Below are positions 46,936 through 55,808 of a stretch of DNA of 64,000 nucleotides, one piece after another (positions within the stretch are counted from its first letter, which is position 1; every line of letters begins with the position of its first letter). A program made the translations under genes and the position numbers. The DNA comes from AP-15 sp963755435 (lineage in GTDB: Bacteria; Pseudomonadota; Alphaproteobacteria; ATCC43930; CGMCC-115725), in contig CAVWJX010000002.1 in assembly GCA_963755435.1 (NCBI GenBank), forward strand, positions 186,001-250,000. The letters run 5' to 3'. Below the pieces are notes generated by a model. That model did not search any database, had not been told where the DNA came from, and saw only the letters and a list, made by a program, of their open reading frames with translations.

Positions 46936-47169
46936 GGCTCGTCTCCTGGTTTGCGGCCCTGATATACCGGGCCCAGCGATGCGCCGCCACCGGCTCCGCA
47001 GCGGCGACCAGGGCGTCGATCGGCGCAGAGCAGCCCGATCGCAACGAAGGCTGATGCCGGATCTGCGCCCGTTGTCGCATTTTCTTAATGATGCCCTACC
47101 TATCCTGACGGCGCGTGTCGCCCGCGGCGCGGGGACGGCACCGATTTGACCGCCGATACGGGAGCGGGA

Positions 47170-47841
47170 ATGACCGGCTCGCAATTCGACCAGCCCTATT
47201 ACGACGCTCTCCACTCACGGCCGGACAGCAATTTGGCGCAGCCGCGCAGAAGCCCGTATTACCCGCTCTATCGCAAAGTGCGCGAGCTGCTGCGCCAACA
47301 GGGCGTGCATAAGGTCCTCGAGGTCGGCTGCGGCAGCGGGGCGCTGGCCGAGATGCTGATCGCCGACGGGCTCTCCTATGACGGTTTCGATTTCAGTCCG
47401 GTCGGGGTCGAAAACGCCCGCTCCCGCAGCCCGCAAGGGGGGTTTTTTGTCGCCGACGCGACCGAGCCGTCGGCCTACGAGCGGCCTTATGATTGCATCG
47501 TCTGCTGCGAGGTGTTGGAGCATATCGACGGCGATTTGACCGCGGTCGAGCGTTGGAAATCCGGTACTTGCTGCGTAATTTCGCTGCCGAACTTCGATTA
47601 CGAGAGCCACGTCCGATTTTTTCGGTCCGAAGACCAGATCCGGCAGCGCTATGGCGGATTGCTCGAGATCGGGCGCATCGTGCGGGTGCCGACCCCGGCC
47701 GCCGCAAATCTGAGCTGGGCCGCCTATTGGCGGCGGATCAGGTGGGCGCGCAACGAGCCGACCCGGCTGCTCGGCATTCTCGGGATCAACCGCTTCGCGT
47801 GGTATGGCGGCTGGTTCGTGCTGGTGGCACGGCGCCGCTGA
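47170..47841 (+). CDS. SAM-dependent methyltransferase, class I
   Basis: A 223-residue methyltransferase. The SAM motif is VLEVGCGSGALAEMLIADG; then FDFSPVGVENAR (acidic residue binding ribose), CCEVLEHIDGD and a C-terminal SLPNFDYESHVRFF region, as in UbiG/Methyltransf_11-type enzymes. GGAGCGGGA spaces to ATG 47170; the earlier ATG at 47146 has no site. It lies between gshB and a flippase gene and might modify a surface glycan, but no substrate can be assigned. Confidence 0.85.
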   Translation: MTGSQFDQPYYDALHSRPDSNLAQPRRSPYYPLYRKVRELLRQQGVHKVLEVGCGSGALAEMLIADGLSYDGFDFSPVGVENARSRSPQGGFFVADATEPSAYERPYDCIVCCEVLEHIDGDLTAVERWKSGTCCVISLPNFDYESHVRFFRSEDQIRQRYGGLLEIGRIVRVPTPAAANLSWAAYWRRIRWARNEPTRLLGILGINRFAWYGGWFVLVARRR

Positions 47842-47930
47842 GGCGGGGGCGAACACTTTCACATTCCCGCTTTGGGCTTTGGGCGCTTACCGGCACGATC
47901 GCAAGGCCGGCGCGGCCAGGCTCGGCCGCG

Positions 47931-49376
47931 CTAATGCCGGAACAGGTTGACCACTTCGGCCAGGACCGGGCGCAGGAATAACGCGGCGTAACCCAGATAA
48001 ACGCTGACGCCGATCGCGACCAGCCACAATAGGCTGCCCCAGTTTCCGAGGCTCGGCGGCAACACGCCGGCAACCAGCCGCACCGCGAGATACATGACGA
48101 GCGACCCGGCGAGCGGTGGCAACAGCGGCAAGATTAGCCCGGCCGTCGACGATTTGGTCGCCAAGGCGACGCGATGCAGCAGGGTGAGGATTTGCAGCGG
48201 AGAAGCCACCAGCCAGGCGCCGCATACGCCCAGGAGCCCCCAATGGCTGCCGGCGATAAAGGCCGCCGGAAACAGGATTGTCGCGTAAAGCGTGTTCTTG
48301 AAGCTCGCCACGTACTCGCCGAGGCCGATCAGGAATGATGGGAGCAGCGCCGCGATCGGCCGCAGGGCCATGCCGAACGCCACGATCGCCAGCGGCGTTG
48401 CCGCCTGCGACCATCTCGGCCCGAGCGCGACCGTGACGAGTTCGGGCGAAGTCGCGGCCATGCCGAAGAACACCGGAAGCGACAACAGGGCGAGGATCCG
48501 CATCGCCTTTCGCAGGTATTGCAAGGCCTCGGTGCGGTCGTCCTGCACTCGCGAGAAAGCGGGGAGGACCACCGGGCCGATCACCAGCGCCAATTTTTCC
48601 GACGGCAGTCCCGCAAGATAACGGCTGACCGAATAGACGCCGAGAATTTGCGGGCCGAGCAGCTTGCCGATGATGAACACGTCGGAGCTCGAATAGCTTG
48701 TCCACAGCAGGCTTTCGACGGTGCGCAAGCCGCCGAAACGCAAGATTTCGGAGAGGCCGCGCAGGCTGAAGCGCGGTCGCCGGAAATAGGGTGCGGCCCA
48801 GCACAGCCCGATGGTCCGCGTCATCGCGGCGAACAATGCGCCGGCGATCAGCGACCACACGCCGGCGCCGTGCCAGGCCAGGGACAGAACGACGGCGCCG
48901 CCGGTGATGTTCGAGGCCAGATCGATCCGCGATATGGTCTTCAGGTCGAGCCGCTTTTCCAGGGTCGCGCGCGGGATCGCCTGGAACGCGGTCGCAGCAA
49001 ACAATAGGCTCGCGGCCTGCAGCAGGCCGACGAGGCGGGGCTCGCCGTAGAACCACGCGGCGGCGGGGGCCAGCCCGCAGATCAGCGCGATGCTGGCCGC
49101 GCTGATCATCAAGACGAGCCCGAACACGCTGCGCAGCGCGTCCTCGCTGATCCGCCGGTTCTGAACGATCACATTGGCGAAGCCGACCGAACTCACCGAC
49201 CCCAAAAAGTTGGTGACGGCCATGGCGATCGCCATCAGCCCGTAATCGCTCGGGTCGAGGATGCGGACGGTGACCAGGGTCATCGTCCAGTTGGCCAGCT
49301 GACCGATTAGGCGGGTGGCGCCGGCCCAGCCGACCGCGCGCAGCACACTCCGTCTCAGCGCGCCGGCATCGTCCAT
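47931..49376 (-). CDS. Polysaccharide/lipid-linked oligosaccharide flippase, Wzx (WzxC-like)
   Basis: A 481-residue integral membrane protein with about 12-14 hydrophobic helices. The N-terminal GWAGATRLIGQLANWTMTLV and RILDPSDYGLMAIAMAVTNF are hallmarks of the polysaccharide-export MATE-like family. LEKRLDLKTISRIDLASNI and VYSVSRYLAGLPSEKLALVI are WzxC-like. It moves undecaprenyl-linked repeat units across the inner membrane. GGGAGAGGGAC precedes ATG 49376. The polymerase and glycosyltransferases it serves are not beside it; the left-hand locus (1-7518) is a candidate. Confidence 0.9.
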   Translation of the reverse strand: MDDAGALRRSVLRAVGWAGATRLIGQLANWTMTLVTVRILDPSDYGLMAIAMAVTNFLGSVSSVGFANVIVQNRRISEDALRSVFGLVLMISAASIALICGLAPAAAWFYGEPRLVGLLQAASLLFAATAFQAIPRATLEKRLDLKTISRIDLASNITGGAVVLSLAWHGAGVWSLIAGALFAAMTRTIGLCWAAPYFRRPRFSLRGLSEILRFGGLRTVESLLWTSYSSSDVFIIGKLLGPQILGVYSVSRYLAGLPSEKLALVIGPVVLPAFSRVQDDRTEALQYLRKAMRILALLSLPVFFGMAATSPELVTVALGPRWSQAATPLAIVAFGMALRPIAALLPSFLIGLGEYVASFKNTLYATILFPAAFIAGSHWGLLGVCGAWLVASPLQILTLLHRVALATKSSTAGLILPLLPPLAGSLVMYLAVRLVAGVLPPSLGNWGSLLWLVAIGVSVYLGYAALFLRPVLAEVVNLFRH

Positions 49377-49730
49377 GTCCCTCTCCCGCCGAAGCAGTCC
49401 CGCAACGGATCGTCCGGGCAGGGTTCGGTTGCTGCCGAAGCGGATGCGTTAGGGGGGGCGCGGGACAGCCCCGCGCGTGCAGGCCGGGCGGCGTCGCGCA
49501 GCAACTGCGCTGGCGCCGAGCAGCTGCGCCGACATTCAACGAGAAAGTTTAAGAAAGGCTATCAATAAGGCAGATGGAGCCGAGCAGCCCAACCATTGAA
49601 GGTTTAGCCGTTGCACGGGGCGGCCTGTTCTGCGCACACCCCTGGCCATCGGGGTGCCGCGGCGAGCCCCTGCCCCCGGTAGCGCGGCTGCAGCCTGAGC
49701 GGTGGGGCGGGCTCCGGCGGGGACCGCCGG
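49377..49730. other. Intergenic region of about 350 bp
   Basis: It separates the flippase from the end of the PLP-fold gene. A short AT-rich patch at 49540-49572 may hold the flippase promoter. No gene or clear repeat was seen; the frames present have poor codon composition. Confidence 0.4.
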
Positions 49731-51956
49731 TCAGCGCGCCGCCGAGCCGGCGATTTCGGGCCAGCGCATGGCCAGCAATTCGAGCTTCTCAATGGCCCGG
49801 ATCGCATCGGAAATTTCCGATTCCAGCGCCGCCTCGATCGCGCCGGCGCCGGCATAGCCGACGATCGTAAAAAAGCGCGCGCCGACCACCAGCCGCAGGA
49901 TGCTGAGCTCGCCCCGATCGGCGCCGATGGCGAGCGTCACCGGCTGGCCGATATGAGCGCACTGCGCGGCGACGATCCGCTCGGCCGGGCGCAGCGGGCC
50001 GAGATCGCCGCTGAGATCGAGATTGAGCAGCTCGAACAGGCGCTGGCATTCCTGTGCGCCGAGCGGGCGGCGGCCGGCGGGCCCATCGGCCACGGCAACG
50101 CCGAAGCAGACGATGGAGCGGGTGGCGAGATCGGCGGGCACATCGTCACCGGCCGCCCGCGGCGGGTCGGGCGGGTCGATCGAGGTCAGCCATTGGCTGC
50201 GCCCCAGCCGCTCGACCAGCCGCGCGCGAAAGCGATCGAAAGCCCAGCGGCACAGCGGCACCGGCAGCGCGCCGGCCAGATCAGCCTCGGCCAGCGCCGG
50301 AACCCAGCGCAGCAACAGCCCGAAGCTCGCCGGATCGCAGCCGGTGGGCGACGCCAGGCAGGCGCGCCACCACGGCTTCCAGTCGTCCGGCCGGCCGACC
50401 CCCGGCGCTGCCGCCAATAGATCGCGCACCCGGCCGGCACGGGCGCGGAAATGCGGCGGCACGCTCAGCGCGCCCGAGAATGGCGGCCCGGTGAAAAACT
50501 TCGAGCCCGACATCTGCACCATCCAGCCGCGCCGTATCCAATGGGCGATCTCCGAGAACGGGGTGCGCATCTGGCAGGCGTCGACGACGACATCGATGCG
50601 CTCGGGCGCGAGTGCCGCGAGATCGGCGATGCAGGCCGCCGCGGGCGCGCTGATGCCGGTCTTCGAGCAGGCGAGCATGTGCAGCAATACCCGGCGGCCG
50701 CGGGCCAGTTCGGCGGCAACGAGGGTGCGTAATTCGGCCTCGATCGCCTCGTTTGGGCGCGGCCGGCCGTCGGCGGCGCGGATCGCCACCTGCATCACCT
50801 CGATGGCACGGCCGGGCCATGCCGCCTCGCCCTTGCGCACCGGCGCGCCCGAGCCGGCGATGTCGTCGAAATAGCGGCCGGCACCGGCCAGCGCGACGGC
50901 CCGGCCGGTCTCCTCGGGCGCGATCAGGATATTGGTCAACGGCTCGTCTGCCGCCGCCAGCGCCAGCATCACCGCCAACAGCTCGGTATCCGATCCCGAC
51001 GGGGTCAGCACCAAATCGGCTTCGGTCGGGCCGATGCCGATCAGCGCCGCGAGTTGGCCGCTCACCGCGTCGGTTGTCCGCCGGCGCAATTCATCGACGG
51101 CGACCCGATCATGGACCGCCGCCCGCACCAGCTCGCGCCGCAGCAGATCGGCGAGCATGAACCCGTAATCGCTGACGCTCGAGGCGGTCGACGAGGAAAA
51201 ATGCACCGCCTCCGGCCGCGGCCGCGCCACCGTGCCGTATCGGTTGAGCCCGGTGCGGCGATCGAGGACGAGCCGGCTGTCGCCGCCGGCCACCAGGATG
51301 TGTTCGAGCGGCAGCGCCAATTCGCCGCCGGTGTCGGGCTCGTTCGGGGTCGGCGGCGCCGGCCGCGGCACGGCCAGGCCTTCGACGCGCGAGGCCTGCC
51401 AGGCCAGCAGCTCCGCGGTCAACGCCAAGCCGGCGCCATCGGCGACCGCCGCGGCGACCGGCGGCGGCAGCAGGTCGCCGAGCAATGCCCGCTCGACCTC
51501 GCCCAGCTGACCGACCAATGCGGCACCATGGCGCAAGGCCGCGGCGAGCGCCGCCGTCAGCCGATCGGGCGGCAGCGGCGGCCCCGAGAGCAGAATTGCC
51601 GCCTCGAACCCCCAGCGCGCGGCGGCGCCGAGCGCCCCGCTGGCGCCGAGCAAGGCCGGCGGCAGCAGCAGCAGACCGGCGCGGCTCAGAAAAAACGGCG
51701 CATGCTCGGCGAGGCCGAGCGCGATCGGCACCGGCGCCACCGGCAGCAGTGCGGCGGCCGAGGGGTCGGCCTCCAAGGTGCGCAGCAGCAGCGGATGGGC
51801 GACTTTGGCCGGGGCCGGGCCGATGCCGCAATCCGCCCGGCCGGAGATCGGAATGCCCAACGATCGGCTGAGGCCCCGATAGGTCCGGGCCAACACCTCG
51901 GCACGGCCCGGCGCGACGTCGGCGGCGGCGAGGCGATCGGGCTGGATTTCAAGCAT
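49731..51956 (-). CDS. Large two-part protein with an aminotransferase-like (PLP fold type I) domain
   Basis: 741 residues; I do not recognise the family as a whole. Residues 1 to about 240 are Ala/Leu/Pro-rich with no known motif. From about residue 255 (AVHFSSSTASSVSDYGFMLA) the sequence looks like a fold-type I PLP enzyme: LTPSGSDTELLAVMLALA (cofactor-phosphate loop), VVVDACQMR (Asp near 459 for the pyridine nitrogen) and MSGSKFFTGPPFSGAL (candidate Schiff-base Lys 486). A small C-terminal domain follows, ending IEKLELLAMRWPEIAG. No signal peptide is seen. A TauD fragment lies just upstream. The reaction is unknown; a decarboxylase, lyase or aminotransferase is possible. Confidence 0.7.
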   Translation of the reverse strand: MLEIQPDRLAAADVAPGRAEVLARTYRGLSRSLGIPISGRADCGIGPAPAKVAHPLLLRTLEADPSAAALLPVAPVPIALGLAEHAPFFLSRAGLLLLPPALLGASGALGAAARWGFEAAILLSGPPLPPDRLTAALAAALRHGAALVGQLGEVERALLGDLLPPPVAAAVADGAGLALTAELLAWQASRVEGLAVPRPAPPTPNEPDTGGELALPLEHILVAGGDSRLVLDRRTGLNRYGTVARPRPEAVHFSSSTASSVSDYGFMLADLLRRELVRAAVHDRVAVDELRRRTTDAVSGQLAALIGIGPTEADLVLTPSGSDTELLAVMLALAAADEPLTNILIAPEETGRAVALAGAGRYFDDIAGSGAPVRKGEAAWPGRAIEVMQVAIRAADGRPRPNEAIEAELRTLVAAELARGRRVLLHMLACSKTGISAPAAACIADLAALAPERIDVVVDACQMRTPFSEIAHWIRRGWMVQMSGSKFFTGPPFSGALSVPPHFRARAGRVRDLLAAAPGVGRPDDWKPWWRACLASPTGCDPASFGLLLRWVPALAEADLAGALPVPLCRWAFDRFRARLVERLGRSQWLTSIDPPDPPRAAGDDVPADLATRSIVCFGVAVADGPAGRRPLGAQECQRLFELLNLDLSGDLGPLRPAERIVAAQCAHIGQPVTLAIGADRGELSILRLVVGARFFTIVGYAGAGAIEAALESEISDAIRAIEKLELLAMRWPEIAGSAAR

Positions 51957-52025
51957 CGCAGGCTCCGCAACATTCGAGGCGGAAACGGGCTCAGCGGGGC
52001 GCCGTTCCGGCGCGGCCGGCGGCGC

Positions 52026-52193
52026 TCAGAACGACCGTTCGCCCTTGATCTGCGAACGGTGCATCAGCCGCCGGCTCGCCGGGTCGAACTCGTCGCGGCG
52101 GTGCATGACGCAGCGATTGTCCCACAGGATCAGGTCGCCGACCCGCCATTGCTGATACCCGGTCAGCTCCGGCCGGGTGGCATGCGCCTCTCT
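52026..52193 (-). pseudogene. C-terminal fragment of a TauD/TfdA-type 2-oxoglutarate dioxygenase
   Basis: The last 55 or so codons of a TauD-family enzyme are intact up to the TGA at 52026-52028: HATRPELTGYQQWRVGDLIL, then WDNRCVMHRRDEFDP with the distal iron-binding His and the 2-oxoglutarate-binding Arg region. Upstream of about 52193 similarity stops abruptly and a palindromic repeat follows. The N-terminal three quarters, including the HxD site, is absent, so this is a truncated relic. Confidence 0.75.
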
Positions 52194-52224
52194 GCTCGCG
52201 TCAGTCTCTCAATTCGGCATCTCT

Positions 52225-52310
52225 CAGTCATCGGCCGTCGGCCGGGCATCCACGCCTTGACCGTTGCGCTCGGGAGACGTGGATGGCCGGGACAAGCCCG
52301 GCCAAGACGA
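52225..52310. repeat. Dispersed palindromic repeat, family A (copy 2)
   Basis: Left arm (about 52225-52256) and right arm (52276-52310) are inverted copies of one unit, including GACGTGGATGGCCGGG and AAGCCCGGCCAAGACGA. The unit matches the element at 13695-13787. It lies about 30 bp from the break in the TauD fragment. Confidence 0.65.
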
Positions 52311-52384
52311 GACTACGGGCGGTTTCTAGCCGCGCGCGAGGGCCAGATCTGGCTGCCAAGCCGGGCGGTAGATGGAGGCGGGGT

Positions 52385-53390
52385 CTACGAGCTCTCCGAC
52401 GGCTCCAATTGTTTCAGATCACGGCCAAGATGAACGCTGGTTCCATTGTTCGGCCACATGTGCGCCGGCTGCCGCTCGTCGAAGGCCAGCGCGAACATCG
52501 TGTGCGGCGGCGCGACGCCGATATCAACGCGCGACCAGCTTTCGCCGCCATCGGGGCTGTGCAGCAGCACGCCCTTGTCGCTCTGAAACCCGCCGCCGGC
52601 GGCAACCCATAATTTGCGCGGATTGCCCGGCACCTCGCGGATGTCGCGGCAATAGATCTGGCCCTTGGCGTTGAGCGGCTCCAATGGCACATGCCGCCAG
52701 TGATCGCCGCGATCGCTGCTCGAAAACATGCCGGCGCGGCCGATGCCGAAGACAGTGCCGGGCCGCCAGCGGCTCGCCAGCACGCCGTGCATGTCGACCG
52801 CGTCGTCGTTCAGATATTGGCCGTGGCTCAGATTTTCCCAGTGTTCGCCGCCATCGGTCGAGCGCAAGGTGCCGCCGACCTCGATCGCGGCGTAGATCTG
52901 GTCGGGCTCGCCGGTACTGGCGTCCATCATCAGAACGCGCTTCGCCGGGTTGGCGCCGGGTGCGGTGGTGATCTCCGGAAAGCGCACGCTCGACCGGCAG
53001 CCGGGTCCAGCGCTCGCCGGCGTCGTCGCTGCGGTAGATCTCGCAATTCTCGTAGCCAACGAGGATCACATCGGGATCGTGCGGATGGAACAGCACCGAC
53101 CACACCGGCAGCCCGTGATCGGGCACATTGACCTTTTCCCAATGGTCGCCGCGGTCGGCGCTGCGATAGGGGCCGGATTGGGTCCCGGCATAGACGATCT
53201 CGGGCTTCTGCGGATGCACCGCGAGCGCGCGCACCGCCGGCGCTTCGGGCAGGCCGCGCTGCAGCGCCTCCCATTCGCCGCCATCGGTCATGCGCAAGAG
53301 GCCCGAATCGACGACCCGGCCATGCCCGGTTTCGCCGGCCAGCCCCAGATAGATGTACGACGCCCGGCGGTTCGCCCCATTGCTCTGCAT
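52385..53390 (-). pseudogene. Asp-box (BNR/sortilin-like) beta-propeller protein, frameshifted
   Basis: Five to six copies of the Asp-box pattern SxDxGxxW are seen: MTDGGEWEAL, ADRGDHWEKV, DDAGERWTRL, TDGGEHWENL, SDRGDHWRHV and PDGGESWSRV. They indicate a propeller of the exo-sialidase/Ycf48-like superfamily. No signal peptide is visible, so it is probably cytoplasmic. The first frame (from ATG 53390, with GGAGGAAC upstream) covers the first three boxes; the rest is in another frame that ends at 52385. Dropping one base at about 52990 (GAGCGTGCGC) joins them as LPVE-VRFPEI. 1006 bp is exactly one more than 335 codons. The function is unknown. Confidence 0.82.
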
Positions 53391-53508
53391 CGGATGTTCC
53401 TCCTCGTCTGTCTGATTTCGCCAAATGTTCGAGTAAGGTCTGTTGGATCGTGGCTTCGTCGCCGGCCGACGAAGCCGTCGCTGGTCGCGATTTCGGTCTG
53501 GCATCAGC

Positions 53509-55054
53509 TCACAGCCCAATCTCGATCAGATAGGGGCCGGGTGCGGCGATCCCCTCGGCGAGGCGGCCGGTTGAACTCCTCCATCGTCGCGACCCGTGCG
53601 CCGGGCACGCCCATGCCCCGGGCAAGGCTAACAAAATCGAGGTCCGGCTGGCCGAGGTCGAGCATGTCGAGCGCCTTGCGGCCGGGGTTGCCGGCGCCGA
53701 CATTGGCCAGTTCGCCCTTGAGGATCGCGTAGCTGCGGTTGGCGAATAGCAGGGTGGTGACGTCGAGCCCCTCGCGCGCCTGGGTCCACAATGATTGCAG
53801 CGTGTACATCGCGCTGCCGTCGCCTTCGAGGGTGATGACCTTGCGGTCCGGGCAGGCGATCGCGGCTCCGGTCGCCAGCGGCATGCCCATGCCGATCGAG
53901 CCGCCCATGTTGGAGAGCCAGTCATGCGGCCGGGCCGAGCGGGTCGGCGCGAAAAAGCCGCGCCCGGTGGTCACCGCCTCGTCGACGACGATCGCGTTCT
54001 CCGGCAGCAGCGCGCCGAGCGAGGCGCCGAGCGCTTCCGGGGTGATCTTGCCGCTGGCCATCGCCGGCGGCGGGTCGTTGACCACCGGCGCTGGGGCGGC
54101 GCGGGCGCCCAGCTCCTCGGCCAGCGCCTCGAGCGCGCCGATCAGATCTTCCTCGGGCCGGGCCAGCACATGGCCCTGCGCCTCGCGCGGGGCCAGCAGG
54201 CTCGGCTTGTCGGGATAGGCGAAGAATGCCACCGGCATCTTCGCCCCGACCAGGATGATGTGCTTGGTCCCGGCCAGCACCTTGACCGCCTGATCGACGA
54301 CATACGGCACCCGCTCGACAAAGACCCGGCCCCGCCCGCGCTGGGTGCGCGCGTTCGAGCCCTGGGCGATCAGCCGGGCTCCGGTCCTGGCGGCGATGCG
54401 GCCGGCGAGATCGAGCCCCTCTTGCCGCAGCGCGCGGCCGGTCACCAGCAGCAGGCACGGCTCGCCCGAGCGCAACGCTTGCGCCGCTTCGGCCACCGCC
54501 TCCGGCGCCACCGGGTTGAGGGCGGTCGGCGGCGGCACCTCGGCCGGGCCGGAGCCCTCGTTCCAGGCGGTATCGGCCGGCAGGATCAGGGTGGCGATCC
54601 GGCCCGGCGGTAGCCGCGCGGCGGCGATCGCGGCGGCACCGTCGGCGGCGATCGATTTGGCGCTGGGCGACGTCTTGACCCAGTGCGAGGAAGGCCGCGC
54701 CAGCCCTTCGATGTCCGAGGTCAAGGGCGCATCGTATTTGCGATGATAGGTCGCGTGGTCGCCGACGATGTTGACCATCGGCGAGGACGCCTTGTTGGCG
54801 TTGTGAATGTTGGCGAGCCCGTTGGCGAGGCCGGGGCCGAGATGGAGGAGGGTCGCGGCCGGCTTTTCGCTCATCCGGGCGTAGCCGTCGGCGGCACCGG
54901 TGACCACCCCCTCGAACAGCCCCAGGACGCAGCGCATGCCGTCGACCCGGTCGAGGGCGGCGACAAAATGCATTTCTGAGGTGCCGGGGTTGGCGAAGCA
55001 CACATCGACCCCGCCGCCGACCAGGGTGCGCACCAGGCTTTCCGCGCCGTTCAT
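53509..55054 (-). pseudogene. TPP-dependent enzyme, acetolactate synthase/benzoylformate decarboxylase-like, frameshifted at the C-terminus
   Basis: About 514 residues. PGTSEMHFVAALD, then FEGVVTGAADGYARM with the catalytic Glu, GPGLANGLANIHNA, and the TPP motif EGDGSAMYTLQSLW ending in NRSYAILKGE. It catalyses ThDP-dependent decarboxylation or carboligation of a 2-oxoacid. The last 20 residues are out of frame: MEEFN is followed by a Pro/Arg-rich tail, whereas the neighbouring frame gives RLAEGIAAPGPYLIEIGL and stops at 53509. One surplus base near 53565 (CGGCCGCC) accounts for it; 1546 bp is 515 codons plus one. The catalytic core is intact, so the protein may still work. Confidence 0.87.
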
Positions 55055-55250
55055 CGATCCCTCTCCCGTTGCTCTCCGCTCGGCAGCGCGTGCTCGCTGA
55101 CGCCGCCGCCCAGCATGCCCGGTGATCGGCGTCGCCTCAAGGACGTCATGGCAGCCGGGCCGCTACGGGCTGTTTACGCCCGCCGGACATTCTCGCGGGG
55201 AGGTTGCGCCGCCTCGGCGGGCGGCTCTGGATCGGGGTGCGGCGCAGACG

Positions 55251-55550
55251 TTATCCCGCTGTCGGCTTCTTTGCGTAGAGCTGGCACCAGCCGGACGGGC
55301 TGATCACGCCGGCGACGACCTTGCACGAAGAGGGCGGCTCGAAATAGGTGCAATTATCGCAGCGCTGCGGTCCCTTTGGCGTGTCTTGGTAGGCAACGGC
55401 CTTCTGCGCCACCTTGGTGTCAGCCGCGTTCGCGCGGGTGACGATCGCCGCCGAACCGAGGACGGTAGCCCCACCCGCGGCGAATGTTGCATTGCGCAAG
55501 AGGGAACGGCGAGAAAGCCGCACTGATCGGAATTTCGGATGTTCCTGCAT
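55251..55550 (-). CDS. High-potential iron-sulfur protein (HiPIP)
   Basis: A 99-residue periplasmic electron carrier. The twin-arginine signal is in SRRSLLRNATFAAGG with cleavage near RANAADT. The mature part has the four cluster cysteines in RCDNCTYF, PPSSCKVV and PSGWCQLY (CxxC-x8-C-x12-C), which is the HiPIP pattern. GGAGAAATC precedes ATG 55550. It is divergent from the porin-cytochrome gene across a 258 bp region with a perfect FNR-type site. Small HiPIPs of this kind include Iro (Acidithiobacillus) and PioC (Rhodopseudomonas), both tied to iron oxidation. A similar role here is inferred. Confidence 0.92.
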   Translation of the reverse strand: MQEHPKFRSVRLSRRSLLRNATFAAGGATVLGSAAIVTRANAADTKVAQKAVAYQDTPKGPQRCDNCTYFEPPSSCKVVAGVISPSGWCQLYAKKPTAG

Positions 55551-55659
55551 GATTTCTCCATCGAGAAGTTGGCCGCGACCGCGCTGCCGCCGCGCCGTCC
55601 GGCATGCGACCGCCGGGGTGGGAAGACCTCCAGTATCGTCGGTTCTCCATAACCTGCGA

Positions 55660-55673
55660 TTGATGTATATCAA
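55660..55673. promoter_or_regulatory. FNR/FixK-type binding site between HiPIP and porin-cytochrome genes
   Basis: TTGATGTATATCAA is a perfect TTGAT-N4-ATCAA palindrome. Reading toward the HiPIP gene, a -10-like GATACT (55632-55637) lies exactly 22 bp from the box, the spacing of a class II FNR promoter (site centred at -41.5). Toward the porin gene TACGCT (55697-55702) lies 23 bp away. The site is symmetric and could serve both genes. Control by low oxygen through an FNR/FixK/FnrL regulator is inferred; no such regulator is encoded in the window. Confidence 0.75.
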
Positions 55674-55808
55674 AGACCCTGAGATGTTTTCGCGGGTACG
55701 CTCGCTCCGGTCTGCGGGCCGTTACGGCAGTGTTGCAAGGGCAGGCGGCCGTCCGGGCCGCCGGCCGCCGCAGCGGCTGATTGCGTGCCACGGGGCGGGG
55801 AGGCAGGA

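Noticed and set aside
55785..55787. GTG at 55785 as the start of the porin-cytochrome
   Set aside because: The GGGGAGG site lies inside the frame that would follow it and spaces correctly only to TTG 55809, which directly precedes the signal peptide.
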